Origin: Variovorax sp. PBL-H6
GTDB lineage: Bacteria > Pseudomonadota > Gammaproteobacteria > Burkholderiales > Burkholderiaceae_C
NCBI RefSeq assembly: GCF_901827155.1
Contig: NZ_LR594659.1
Coordinates: 4,402,001 to 4,466,000 of the forward strand
DNA: 64,000 nt
Direction: 5' to 3'
Part shown: positions 46,567 through 56,744 of the stretch, piece by piece
Position numbering within the stretch: position 1 is the first letter of the stretch
How the letters are laid out: every line of letters starts with the position of its first letter
Notes under the pieces: model-generated
The model's input: only the letters and a program-made list of their open reading frames with translations
Told to the model about the DNA's origin: nothing
Databases searched by the model: none
Program-made: the position numbers and the translations under genes

Positions 46567-47415
46567 GTGTCCCGATTCGCCGTCCTGCCGCAGTACCTGT
46601 TTCCCAAGCAGGCGCTGACCAACTTTGCCGGCTGGGTGGCGGGCAAGGAGCGCGGCGCGGTCACGACGTGGATCATCCGGCGCTTCGTCGCCAAGTACGG
46701 CGTCGACATGGCCGAGGCGCTGAACAGCGACATCGCGAGCTACCCCAGCTTCAACGAGTTTTTCACCCGCGCCCTGAAGCCCGGCATGCGGCCGATCGCG
46801 CAGGCCGACCTGGTCTGCCCCGTCGACGGCGCGATCAGCCAGTTCGGCCCGATCGAGGGCGACCAGATCATCCAGGCCAAGGGCCATCTCTACACCACCA
46901 CCGCGCTGGTGGGCGGCGACGCGGCGCTGGCTGCCCAGTTCCAGCACGGCAGCTTCGCCACGCTGTACCTGAGCCCGAAGGACTACCACCGCATCCACAT
47001 GCCCTGCGAAGGGCGGCTGGTGCGGATGATCCACGTGCCGGGCGACCTGTTCTCGGTGAACCCGGTCACGGCGCGCGGCGTGCCGGGCCTCTTTGCGCGC
47101 AACGAGCGCGTGGTGTGCGTCTTCGAGTCGGCGCGCGGGCCCTTCGTGCTGGCCTTGGTCGGCGCCACCATCGTCGGCAGCATGGCGACCGTCTGGCATG
47201 GGGTCGTCAACCCGCCGCGCGGCGGCGAGCTGCGCGAATGGCGCTATGAAGATCGGCAGATCGTGCTCGGGCAAGGCGAGGAGATGGGCCGCTTCCTGCT
47301 CGGCTCGACGGTGGTGATGCTGTTCCCCAAGCCGCCCCTGGAATTCAATCCCGCCTGGGCGCCGGCCCGCGCGGTGCGCCTCGGCGAAGCCATGGCGCGC
47401 TACCCCGGCGCCTGA
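46567..47415 (+). CDS. psd: Phosphatidylserine decarboxylase proenzyme
   Basis: A 282-residue PSD. The autocleavage motif LGST (G246-S247-T248) yields the pyruvoyl group on the alpha chain. Catalytic His residues lie in YLSPKDYHRIHMP, and PVDGAISQFG is the conserved Asp segment. It decarboxylates phosphatidylserine to phosphatidylethanolamine at the inner membrane. The GTG start at 46567 (VSRFAVLPQYLFPKQ) matches Psd N-termini; the long in-frame extension upstream is the antisense/other-frame reading of the Bug gene and is rejected. Confidence 0.94.
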   Translation: MSRFAVLPQYLFPKQALTNFAGWVAGKERGAVTTWIIRRFVAKYGVDMAEALNSDIASYPSFNEFFTRALKPGMRPIAQADLVCPVDGAISQFGPIEGDQIIQAKGHLYTTTALVGGDAALAAQFQHGSFATLYLSPKDYHRIHMPCEGRLVRMIHVPGDLFSVNPVTARGVPGLFARNERVVCVFESARGPFVLALVGATIVGSMATVWHGVVNPPRGGELREWRYEDRQIVLGQGEEMGRFLLGSTVVMLFPKPPLEFNPAWAPARAVRLGEAMARYPGA

Positions 47416-47465
47416 GCCCCCTGCTTTCGCAGCCCGCAGCTGGCTTGCCCGGCCAGCTATGAAAC

Positions 47466-47494
47466 TTGTAGCACACTGCCATCTGGGATATAGT
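47466..47494 (+). promoter_or_regulatory. Sigma-70 promoter for the small winged-helix regulator
   Basis: -35 TTGTAG (47466-47471), exact 17-bp spacer, -10 TATAGT (47489-47494), giving a leader of about 75 bases before ATG 47578. Confidence 0.65.
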
Positions 47495-47577
47495 CGCCGG
47501 CCCGGTCGGTGGCCGGGTCGACAAGAACATGCAGCGCCGCTCGCCGCCGCCGCCGTCCTCCCGAGGAGATGCCCTGA

Positions 47578-47943
47578 ATGAGCAGCAAGGAAAACGCGGC
47601 GGTCAGCCAACTGCTCGCGTTGCTCGAAGCGCGCTACGCGCTGCGCGTCCTGTGGGCGCTGCGCGACGGCCACGCGCAGACCTTCCGGCTGCTGCAGGAC
47701 AGCGTCGGCAACATCACGCCCAACACGCTCAACACCCGCATCAAGGAGATGCGAGAGGCCGGCATCGTGAGCCACGGCGGCGAGGGCTACAGCCTGACAC
47801 CCACGGGCCAGGACCTGCTCAGGCGGCTCTCGGACCTGCAGGCCTTCGCGGTGAAATGGCAGCTCAACCAGGTCAAGAAGAACGTCCCGCCGCCGCTCAA
47901 GCCGCTCGAGCCGCCGCCGGAGACACCACCGGCGCCTCGTTAA
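47578..47943 (+). CDS. HxlR-like winged-helix transcriptional regulator
   Basis: A 121-residue protein with a winged helix spanning about residues 10-85: ARYALRVLWALRDGHAQTFR, NTLNTRIKEMREAGIVSHGG and YSLTPTGQDLL, which matches the HxlR/MarR-like repressor fold. The N-terminal redox Cys common in HxlR proteins is absent. The C-terminal 30 residues are Pro-rich (PPPLKPLEPPPETPPAPR). GAGGAG precedes ATG 47578. The target is unknown; the FKBP isomerase gene follows after 36 bases. Confidence 0.75.
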   Translation: MSSKENAAVSQLLALLEARYALRVLWALRDGHAQTFRLLQDSVGNITPNTLNTRIKEMREAGIVSHGGEGYSLTPTGQDLLRRLSDLQAFAVKWQLNQVKKNVPPPLKPLEPPPETPPAPR

Positions 47944-47979
47944 ACTGCAGGGCTTTCCCTCAATCCCCAAGGAAACGCC

Positions 47980-48330
47980 ATGCCCACCACTCCCTCCGGC
48001 CTCCAGTATGAAGACAGCGTTGTCGGCGATGGCGCCGAAGCGCAAGCCGGCCACCACGTGCACGTGCACTACACCGGCTGGCTCTACAACGACGGCGTGC
48101 AAGGCGCGAAGTTCGATTCCAGCCGCGACCGCAACGACCCCTTCGCCTTCTCGCTCGGCGCCGGCCAGGTCATCAAGGGCTGGGACGAGGGCGTCGCCGG
48201 CATGAAGATCGGCGGAAAGCGCACGCTGATCATTCCGCCCGCGCTGGGCTACGGTGCGCGCGGCGCCGGTGGCGTGATCCCGCCGAACGCCACCCTGAAA
48301 TTCGATGTGGAGCTGCTCGACACCCATTGA
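47980..48330 (+). CDS. FKBP-type peptidyl-prolyl cis-trans isomerase
   Basis: A 116-residue single FKBP domain without signal peptide. Active-site residues are visible in [43 protein letters not shown] and [11 protein letters not shown], ending in FDVELLD. It catalyses proline isomerisation in the cytosol. RBS AAGGAAA precedes ATG 47980. It ends at a strong terminator just before the grpE heat-shock promoter, so it is not part of the chaperone operon. Confidence 0.92.
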   Translation: MPTTPSGLQYEDSVVGDGAEAQAGHHVHVHYTGWLYNDGVQGAKFDSSRDRNDPFAFSLGAGQVIKGWDEGVAGMKIGGKRTLIIPPALGYGARGAGGVIPPNATLKFDVELLDTH

Positions 48331-48363
48331 GCAGCCGTCCGCGGCGTACCGCTGCCGCTCGCG

Positions 48364-48391
48364 AAATGCGCCTCCCGGGGCGCATTTTTTT
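48364..48391 (+). terminator. Rho-independent terminator after the FKBP gene
   Basis: Stem AAATGCGCC/GGCGCATTT with a 6-base loop and a run of seven T (48385-48391). It directly abuts the sigma-32-like promoter of grpE. Confidence 0.85.
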
Positions 48392-48392
48392 G

Positions 48393-48420
48393 CTTGAAAT
48401 CTCCCCCATCGGCCCCAGTT
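48393..48420 (+). promoter_or_regulatory. Sigma-32 heat-shock promoter of grpE-dnaK
   Basis: CTTGAAA (48393-48399), a 13-base spacer, then CCCCAGTT (48413-48420). This is close to the CTTGAAA-N13-14-CCCCATNT consensus. It lies 56 bases upstream of the grpE start. Confidence 0.75.
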
Positions 48421-48476
48421 GGCCGTGATCGTTCTCTTCTTCTTGAGTACCCGGCGAGGCCGCCGGCTTTTTGAGC

Positions 48477-49043
48477 ATGACTGACCCGCAAAACCCACCA
48501 TCGAATCCCGATACGCTGCAAGGCGAAGCCAGCCCCGAGGAACTGGAGGCCGCGCAAGCCGCCAACGAGGCGGATGCGCTGACCGCCGCCACGGCCGAGA
48601 TCGCCCAGCTCAAGGCCAGGAACGCCGAGCTGACCGACCAGTTCCTGCGGGCCCAGGCCGATGTGCAGAACGCACGCCGCCGCGCCGATGAGGAGATCAC
48701 CAAGGGCCGCAAGTTCGCCATCGAGTCCTTCGCCGAGAGCCTGCTGCCGGTGCTCGACAGCCTCGAGGCCGGCCAGGCGCACAAGGACGCCACGCCCGAG
48801 CAGATCCGCGAAGGCGCCGAAGCCACGCTGCGCCAGCTCAAGAGCGCGCTGGAGCGCAACAAGGTGATCGAGATCGCGCCGGCCGCCGGCAGCAGGTTCG
48901 ATCCGCACCAGCATCAGGCGATCTCCGTGGTGCCGGTCGAAGGCCAGGAGCCCAACACCATCGTCGGCGTGCTGCAGAAGGGCTACACCATCGCCGAGCG
49001 GGTGCTGCGGCCCGCATTGGTGACCGTCTCACCGGCCAACTGA
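48477..49043 (+). CDS. grpE: GrpE nucleotide-exchange factor
   Basis: A 188-residue GrpE. A variable acidic N-terminus precedes a long coiled-coil helix ([20 protein letters not shown], then [10 protein letters not shown]) and the C-terminal beta domain ([36 protein letters not shown]). It releases ADP from DnaK in the Hsp70 cycle. The start is ATG 48477 ([12 protein letters not shown]). It is first in the grpE-dnaK-dnaJ order behind a heat-shock promoter. Confidence 0.96.
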   Translation: MTDPQNPPSNPDTLQGEASPEELEAAQAANEADALTAATAEIAQLKARNAELTDQFLRAQADVQNARRRADEEITKGRKFAIESFAESLLPVLDSLEAGQAHKDATPEQIREGAEATLRQLKSALERNKVIEIAPAAGSRFDPHQHQAISVVPVEGQEPNTIVGVLQKGYTIAERVLRPALVTVSPAN

Positions 49044-49144
49044 TCCCCACGAAACCCACAGGAAATCCCCGCTTCTTCCCTTGAATCGAGCCGGGTTATC
49101 CACAAGTTCACAACAACATCTTTTTCGCGTTCAGGAGAAACAAC

Positions 49145-51100
<1,956 letters not shown>

Positions 51101-51117
51101 CCTGAAGACGCCCGTGC

Positions 51118-51153
51118 AAGGCTGGATCTCCTGACAAGGCGATCCGGCCTTTT
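51118..51153 (+). terminator. Terminator/attenuator between dnaK and dnaJ
   Basis: AAGGCTGGATC pairs with GATCCGGCCTT (11 bp, one G-T wobble) around a 12-base loop and is followed by a short T-rich tail. It may lower dnaJ transcription relative to dnaK. Confidence 0.65.
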
Positions 51154-51177
51154 CTGTTCTCGACACCGCTACCGAAC

Positions 51178-52311
51178 ATGGCCACCAAACGCGACTACTA
51201 CGAAACCCTCGGCGTTCCCAAGAACGCAAGCGAGGAGGAAATCAAGAAGGCTTATCGCAAGCTCGCGATGAAGCACCACCCCGACCGCAACCATGGCGAC
51301 AGCAAGGATGCCGAGACCAAGTTCAAGGAGGTCAAGGAAGCCTACGAGATGCTGTCGGACCCGCAGAAGCGCGCCGCCTACGACCAGTACGGCCATGCGG
51401 GAGTCGATCCCAACATGCGCGGCGGCCCGGGAGCCGAAGGGTTCGGCGGCTTTGCGGAAGCGTTCGGCGACATCTTCGGCGACGTGTTCGGCGCCCGAGC
51501 CGGCGGCCGGGCCGGCGGCCGCCAGGTGTTCCGCGGCAGCGACCTGAGCTACGCGATGGAGATCACGCTCGAGGAGGCGGCCGACGGCAAGGATGCGCAG
51601 ATCCGCATCCCCAGCTGGGACGACTGCGGCACCTGCAAGGGCACCGGCGCCAAGCCCGGCACCAAGCCCATCACCTGCACCACCTGCCATGGCAACGGCG
51701 TCGTCCAGATGCGCCAGGGCTTCTTCAGCGTGCAGCAGACCTGCCCCACCTGCCACGGCACCGGCAAGATCATTCCCGAGCCCTGCGCCACCTGCCACGG
51801 CCAGGGCAAGATCAAGAACCACAAGACGCTCGAGGTCAAGATCCCGGCCGGCATCGACGATGGCATGCGCATCCGGAGCACCGGCAATGGCGAGCCCGGC
51901 ACCAATGGCGGCCCGCCCGGCGACCTCTACATCGAGATCCGCCTGAAGAAGCACGAGCTGTTCGAGCGCGACGGCGACGACTTGCACTGCGTGGTGCCGG
52001 TCAGCATCACGACCGCAGCGCTCGGCGGCGAGATCAGCGTGCCCACGCTCAAGGGCCCGGCGGCCATCGACATTCCGGACGGCACCCAGAGCGGCAAGCA
52101 GTTCCGCCTGCGCGGCAAGGGGATCAAGGGCGTGCGCTCGAGCTACCCCGGCGACCTGTACTGCCACATCCGCGTCGAGACGCCGGTCAAGCTCACCGAG
52201 CACCAGCGCAAGCTGATGAAGGAACTCGACGAGTCCCTCAGGAAGGGCGGCGACAAGCACAGCCCGACCGACAAGGGCTGGTTCGACAAGGCCAAGGAGT
52301 TCTTCAGCTAG
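51178..52311 (+). CDS. dnaJ: Co-chaperone DnaJ (Hsp40)
   Basis: A 377-residue class A Hsp40. The J domain (1-70) has the HPD motif (MKHHPDRN). A Gly/Phe-rich linker follows ([20 protein letters not shown]), then the zinc region with four CxxCxGxG repeats ([32 protein letters not shown]) and the C-terminal peptide-binding domains. It stimulates DnaK ATPase and delivers substrates. It lies 77 bases after dnaK. Confidence 0.98.
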   Translation: MATKRDYYETLGVPKNASEEEIKKAYRKLAMKHHPDRNHGDSKDAETKFKEVKEAYEMLSDPQKRAAYDQYGHAGVDPNMRGGPGAEGFGGFAEAFGDIFGDVFGARAGGRAGGRQVFRGSDLSYAMEITLEEAADGKDAQIRIPSWDDCGTCKGTGAKPGTKPITCTTCHGNGVVQMRQGFFSVQQTCPTCHGTGKIIPEPCATCHGQGKIKNHKTLEVKIPAGIDDGMRIRSTGNGEPGTNGGPPGDLYIEIRLKKHELFERDGDDLHCVVPVSITTAALGGEISVPTLKGPAAIDIPDGTQSGKQFRLRGKGIKGVRSSYPGDLYCHIRVETPVKLTEHQRKLMKELDESLRKGGDKHSPTDKGWFDKAKEFFS

Positions 52312-52429
52312 CCACGCTCAAGGGAAAACCCTGCGTCCGGGCTTGATGGGTTCAGGCCCGTGCACGGTCGCGCGGCTGCGGCCGAATTGGCCGCTCAAGG
52401 TAGCATTTGGTCTCGTCAAGGAGATCATC

Positions 52430-53302
52430 TTGCGCATCGCTTCCTACCAGTATCAAGGCCGCCGCCATGTCGGGCTGGTTGCCGATGACGGGCAGAGCCT
52501 CCACCCGTTCGCCGTCGACGCCGGTCGCGCGCAGCGCGGTGTCCTGCCCCTCATCGAAGACCGGGCCGTCGGCACGGCGTGGCCCGCGCCCACCGGCGAG
52601 ACCCTGGCGCTCGCCGATGTGAGGCTCGAAGCCCCTTTGCCCCTGCCGCGCCGCAACCTGTTCTGCGTCGGCCGTAACTACCACGCGCACGCCAAGGAGC
52701 TGTCGAGCTCGGTGTTCAAGAACAACGCGGCGAACCCCCAGGAATGGCCGATCGTGTTCACGAAGGTGCCCGAATGCGTGATCGGGCCAGCCGACGAGGT
52801 CCGGTTGCCGGGCGACACGATTTCGGCGCAGATCGACTATGAGGCCGAGCTGGCCGTGGTCATCGGCAAGACCGGCCGCAACATCGCGCGCGCCGAAGCG
52901 ATGTCGCACATCTTCGGCTACACCATCGTCAACGACATCACCGCGCGCGATGTCCAGATGCGGCACCAGCAATGGGATCTCGGCAAATCCTTCGACACCT
53001 TCTGTCCGATGGGGCCCTGGATCGTCAGTGCCGACGCGCTGGACGGCACGCAGACCCGGGTGCGCTGCTGGGTCAACGGCGAGTTGCGCCAGGACGCCCG
53101 CACCACGGATTTCATCTTCGACATCCCGAGCCTGATCGAGACCTGCTCGCGCGGCATCACGCTGTATCCGGGCGACGTGATCGCGACCGGTACGCCGGCT
53201 GGTGTCGGCATGGGCTTCACGCCGCCGCGCTACCTGAAGGCGGGTGACACGGTCCGCATCGAGATCGACGGGCTCGGCACGCTGGAGAACCGCTTCGCCT
53301 GA
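52430..53302 (+). CDS. Fumarylacetoacetate hydrolase (FAH) family protein
   Basis: A 290-residue protein of the FAH/2-oxo-hepta-3-ene-dioate superfamily: FCVGRNYHAHAKEL, the metal-binding set E..E..D in DYEAELAVVIGKTGRNI and DITARDVQ, and GDVIATGTPAGVGMGFTPPRYL. Members cleave C-C bonds or decarboxylate 2-keto acids, or act as acylpyruvases. The TTG start at 52430 (MRIASYQYQGRRHVG) is chosen because AAGGAG (52418-52423) sits 6 bases upstream; the frame extends further upstream without similarity. It may be cotranscribed with the downstream Bug receptor (84-base gap), suggesting breakdown of an imported acid. Confidence 0.87.
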   Translation: MRIASYQYQGRRHVGLVADDGQSLHPFAVDAGRAQRGVLPLIEDRAVGTAWPAPTGETLALADVRLEAPLPLPRRNLFCVGRNYHAHAKELSSSVFKNNAANPQEWPIVFTKVPECVIGPADEVRLPGDTISAQIDYEAELAVVIGKTGRNIARAEAMSHIFGYTIVNDITARDVQMRHQQWDLGKSFDTFCPMGPWIVSADALDGTQTRVRCWVNGELRQDARTTDFIFDIPSLIETCSRGITLYPGDVIATGTPAGVGMGFTPPRYLKAGDTVRIEIDGLGTLENRFA

Positions 53303-53386
53303 GGCCTGGACGTTTCCGCGGCATCCCCGGATGCAAAGTTCCGCAAGTACTTCCCTGCATAGCTGCATAGAACGGAGACAAGAACC

Positions 53387-54370
53387 ATGCACCGACCCCG
53401 CCGCGCCCTGCTGCGAGCCACGCTGCTCGCCGTCGCTTGCTGCATTGCCGCAAGCACGCCCGCCCAGTCGAGCTGGCCGGCCAAGCCGATCACCATGATC
53501 GTGCCGTTCCCGCCAGGCGGGGTGGCCGACACGGTCGCTCGGCCAGTGGCGGAGGGCTTGTCGCGCGAGCTCGGGCAGACCGTCGTGGTCGAGAACCGGG
53601 CAGGCGCCGGCGGCGCGGTGGGTATCGGCTTCGTGGCCCGCGCGCCAGCGGACGGCTACACGGTGCTGCTGAGCTTGTCCTCGATCTCCATCCTGCCGGA
53701 GGCCGACCTGCTCCTGGAGCGCAAGCCTGCCTACCAGACGAGCCAGTTCACCCCCATCGCTCGCTTCACGGCCGATCCGACCGTGCTCGCGGTCCGCGCC
53801 GACGCGCCTTGGCAGACGCTGTCCGAGTTCGTGGCCGATGCACGCCGCAGGCCTGGCGCTTACAACTACGGCAGCTCCGGCAACTACGGCACCATGCACG
53901 TGCCGATGGAAATGCTGAAGAGCGCAGCGGGCTTTCGCATGACCCACATCCCCTACACCGGCGCGGGTCCTGCCGTGGTCGCTCTGCTTGCGGGCCAGGT
54001 GGACGCGGTCGCCAGCGGGCCTGCGACGGTGGTGCAGCAGATCAAGGCCGGCAAGCTGCGGGCGCTCGCGCATTGGGGCGACCGGCCGTTGGCAGCGCTG
54101 CCGGGCGTCCCCAGCCTCGAACAGGCCGGGTTCAACGTGAAGTTCGCGCAGTGGTCCGGGCTGTTCGTTCCGGCGGGCACGCCGGACGACGTGGTCAGGA
54201 AGCTGCGCGCGGCCTCGGCCAAGGCGGCGGCGGATCCAGCCGTGGTCCAGGTCATCGAGAAGGCCGGCAGTCCCATGGCCTATCTCGATGCGCCCGAGTT
54301 CCAGTCCTACTGGCGCACCGACGCTGGAGTGATGACCGAAGCAGTCCGGAAGATCGGAAAGGTCGAGTAA
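53387..54370 (+). CDS. Bug-family tripartite tricarboxylate transporter receptor
   Basis: A 327-residue TctC-like binding protein. The signal peptide is cleaved near AQS (residue ~28). The mature part has KPITMIVPFPPGGVADTVAR, ENRAGAGGAVGIGFVA, YNYGSSGNYGTMHVPMEM, HIPYTGAGPAVVALLAGQVD and GVPSLEQAGFNVKF. It is the fourth Bug receptor of the window, downstream of an FAH-family gene and closed by a strong terminator. The ligand is unknown. Confidence 0.9.
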   Translation: MHRPRRALLRATLLAVACCIAASTPAQSSWPAKPITMIVPFPPGGVADTVARPVAEGLSRELGQTVVVENRAGAGGAVGIGFVARAPADGYTVLLSLSSISILPEADLLLERKPAYQTSQFTPIARFTADPTVLAVRADAPWQTLSEFVADARRRPGAYNYGSSGNYGTMHVPMEMLKSAAGFRMTHIPYTGAGPAVVALLAGQVDAVASGPATVVQQIKAGKLRALAHWGDRPLAALPGVPSLEQAGFNVKFAQWSGLFVPAGTPDDVVRKLRAASAKAAADPAVVQVIEKAGSPMAYLDAPEFQSYWRTDAGVMTEAVRKIGKVE

Positions 54371-54378
54371 CAAAATGG

Positions 54379-54401
54379 CGCCCCTTCGGGGCGTTTTTTT
54401 T
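54379..54401 (+). terminator. Rho-independent terminator after the Bug receptor
   Basis: Stem CGCCCC/GGGGCG around a short TTC loop, followed by eight T (54394-54401). Confidence 0.88.
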
Positions 54402-54797
54402 CATCTCGCCGGCCGCTGTCGCGTTTACGTCATGTGGGAAATAGTCTTTGCTCATGTCCTGCTGACGTCCCAGCGCGAATCGAAGATGATGTCCTACATC
54501 GGCATATGCGGTACAGGCGGTGAAGGTGCTATGTCTCCTGTCCTAAGCTTTCCTCGATTGCAGCGCATTTATGCCGATTGCTTCCGCTTCCGCGTTGGAA
54601 CTTTTAGACGGACGGTTCGTTCTTATTTGAAAACCAATTTGCTCGACGCCCTGTTTGTTCTATGCTTTGAGCCAAGTTACTGCTCGAGGAGTTTTTCGTA
54701 AGCGTGCTCAACTCACCTGGCACCATTCCTGCGAACGATGCGATGTGTGCAGCACGGAAACTCCGGGCAGCGCCCCGCTGACTCGATGGAGGTGTTT
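54402..54797 (+). other. Gene-free upstream region of prkA
   Basis: About 400 bases, visibly less GC-rich than the surroundings (for example 54560-54720). It contains no frame with recognisable similarity. A TGGCAC-N5-CTGC promoter-like element is near its end. I saw no clear NtrC-type (TGCACC-N5-GGTGCA) enhancer site, although an activator site would be expected here if the promoter depends on sigma-54. Confidence 0.5.
54718..54733 (+). promoter_or_regulatory. Candidate sigma-54 promoter of the prkA operon
   Basis: TGGCACCATTCCTGCG carries the invariant GG (-24) and GC (-12) at the required 10-base separation and the full TGGCAC box. The -12 box is CTGCG, not TTGCA. The predicted start lies near 54745, about 50 bases before the prkA ATG. 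Confidence 0.6.
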
Positions 54798-56720
54798 ATG
54801 GATGTCATCAGTAACTTCGCCGCCCGCTACGAGCGGACTCGCGAAGAGGTCCTTTCCCTGCAGGAGTACCTCGAGATCTGCAAACGGGAGCCCACGGCCT
54901 ACGCGACCGCGTCCGAGCGAATGCTCAAGGCCATCGGGGAGCCGGAGCTCGTCGACACGCGCAACGACCCGCGCCTGTCGCGCATCTTCGCCAACAAGGT
55001 CATCAAGATCTACCCGGCCTTCCGCGAGTTCTACGGCATGGAGGACGCCATCGAACAGGTGGTGTCCTACTTCCGGCACGCGGCGCAGGGGCTCGAAGAG
55101 AGAAAGCAGATCCTCTACCTGCTCGGCCCTGTCGGCGGCGGCAAGAGCTCGATCGCCGAGCGGCTGAAGCAGCTGATGGAGCAGGTGCCCTTCTATGCCA
55201 TCAAGGGATCGCCGGTCAACGAATCGCCGCTCGGCCTCTTCAACGCCACCGAGGACGGCGAGATCCTCGAGAAGGAATACGGCATCCCGCAGCGCTACCT
55301 CAACCGCATCCTCTCGCCCTGGGCGGTGAAGCGGCTCGAGGAATACGGCGGCGACATCCGGCAGTTCCAGGTCGTCAAGCGCTACCCCTCGGTGCTGCGC
55401 CAGATCGCGGTGGCGAAGACCGAGCCCGGCGACGAGAACAACCAGGACATCTCGTCGCTGGTCGGCAAGATCGACATCCGCAAGCTCGAGACCTATGCGC
55501 AGGACGACCCGGACGCCTACGCCTACTCCGGCGGGCTGTGCCTGGCCAACCAGGGCTTGCTGGAGTTCGTCGAGATGTTCAAGGCGCCCATCAAGGTGCT
55601 GCATCCGTTGCTGACCGCCACGCAGGAAGGCAACTTCAAGGGCACCGAAGGCTTCGGCGCCATTCCCTTCGACGGCATCGTGCTTGCGCACAGCAACGAG
55701 AGCGAATGGAAGGCCTTCCGCAACAACAAGAACAACGAGGCATTCCTCGACCGGATCTACATCGTCAAGGTGCCCTACTGCCTGCGCGTCTCCGAAGAGA
55801 TCAAGATCTACGAGAAGCTGGTGCGCAACTCCTCGCTGTCGCTGGCGCCCTGCGCGCCCGGCACGCTGCGCATGATGGCCCAGTTCTCGGTGCTCACGCG
55901 GCTGAAGGAGCCGGAGAACTCCAGCATCTTCAGCAAGATGCAGGTGTACGACGGCGAGAACCTCAAGGACACCGATCCCAAGGCCAAGTCGATCCAGGAG
56001 TACCGCGACTACGCGGGCGTGGACGAGGGCATGAGCGGCGTGTCCACCCGCTTCGCGTTCAAGATCATCTCCAAGGTCTTCAACTTCGACAGCGGCGAGG
56101 TTGCCGCCAACCCGGTGCACCTGATGTACGTGCTCGAGCAGCAGATCGAGCGCGAGCAGTTCGCGGCCGAGACCGAGCAGAAGTACCTGTCGTATATCAA
56201 GGAGCTGATGGCGCCGCGCTATGCGGAGTTCATCGGCAAGGAGATCCAGACCGCCTACCTCGAAAGCTACTCAGAGTACGGCCAGAACATCTTCGACCGG
56301 TACGTCACCTACGCCGACTACTGGATCCAGGACCAGGAGTACCGTGACCAGGACACCGGCGAGGTGTTCGACCGCGGCTCCCTCAACGCCGAGCTCGAGA
56401 AGATCGAGAAGCCCGCGGGCATCAGCAACCCCAAGGACTTCCGCAACGAGATCGTGAACTTCGTGCTGCGCGCGCGCGCCGGCAACGCGGGCAAGAACCC
56501 GCTGTGGACCAGCTACGAAAAGCTGCGCACGGTGATCGAGAAGAAGATGTTCTCCAACACCGAGGAGCTGCTGCCCGTCATCAGCTTCAACGCCAAGAGC
56601 AGCGCCGACGAGATGAAGAAGCACGAGGATTTCGTCAACCGCATGGTGCAGAAGGGCTACACCGCCAAGCAGGTCCGCCTCTTGTGCGAGTGGTATCTGC
56701 GCGTACGCAAGAGCTCATGA
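54798..56720 (+). CDS. prkA: PrkA/YeaG-family serine protein kinase (AAA domain)
   Basis: A 640-residue protein, about the length of E. coli YeaG. The N-terminal AAA-like domain has Walker A GPVGGGKSS (residues 110-118) and segments NESPLGLFNATEDGEILEKE and TATQEGNFKGTEGFGAIPFD. The C-terminal PrkA kinase-like region follows, with RMVQKGYTAKQVRLLCEWYL at its end. It acts in stationary-phase and nitrogen-starvation stress signalling in enterobacteria. GGAGG (54788-54792) five bases before ATG 54798 sets this start; ATG 54786 is the alternative. It is first in a three-gene operon with yeaH and spoVR. Confidence 0.95.
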   Translation: MDVISNFAARYERTREEVLSLQEYLEICKREPTAYATASERMLKAIGEPELVDTRNDPRLSRIFANKVIKIYPAFREFYGMEDAIEQVVSYFRHAAQGLEERKQILYLLGPVGGGKSSIAERLKQLMEQVPFYAIKGSPVNESPLGLFNATEDGEILEKEYGIPQRYLNRILSPWAVKRLEEYGGDIRQFQVVKRYPSVLRQIAVAKTEPGDENNQDISSLVGKIDIRKLETYAQDDPDAYAYSGGLCLANQGLLEFVEMFKAPIKVLHPLLTATQEGNFKGTEGFGAIPFDGIVLAHSNESEWKAFRNNKNNEAFLDRIYIVKVPYCLRVSEEIKIYEKLVRNSSLSLAPCAPGTLRMMAQFSVLTRLKEPENSSIFSKMQVYDGENLKDTDPKAKSIQEYRDYAGVDEGMSGVSTRFAFKIISKVFNFDSGEVAANPVHLMYVLEQQIEREQFAAETEQKYLSYIKELMAPRYAEFIGKEIQTAYLESYSEYGQNIFDRYVTYADYWIQDQEYRDQDTGEVFDRGSLNAELEKIEKPAGISNPKDFRNEIVNFVLRARAGNAGKNPLWTSYEKLRTVIEKKMFSNTEELLPVISFNAKSSADEMKKHEDFVNRMVQKGYTAKQVRLLCEWYLRVRKSS

Positions 56721-56744
56721 TGAGCTGACAAGGGAGTCAGGGCC

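Noticed and set aside
49096..49104. TTATCCACA, a perfect DnaA-box 9-mer upstream of dnaK
   Set aside because: A single box without a cluster, AT-rich unwinding region or dnaA/dnaN genes. It is expected by chance about once in a window this size or a little less.
49080..49104. A second sigma-32 promoter directly upstream of dnaK (CTTGAAT)
   Set aside because: The -35-like part is present but nothing close to CCCCATNT follows at the right distance. The grpE promoter already explains heat-shock control.
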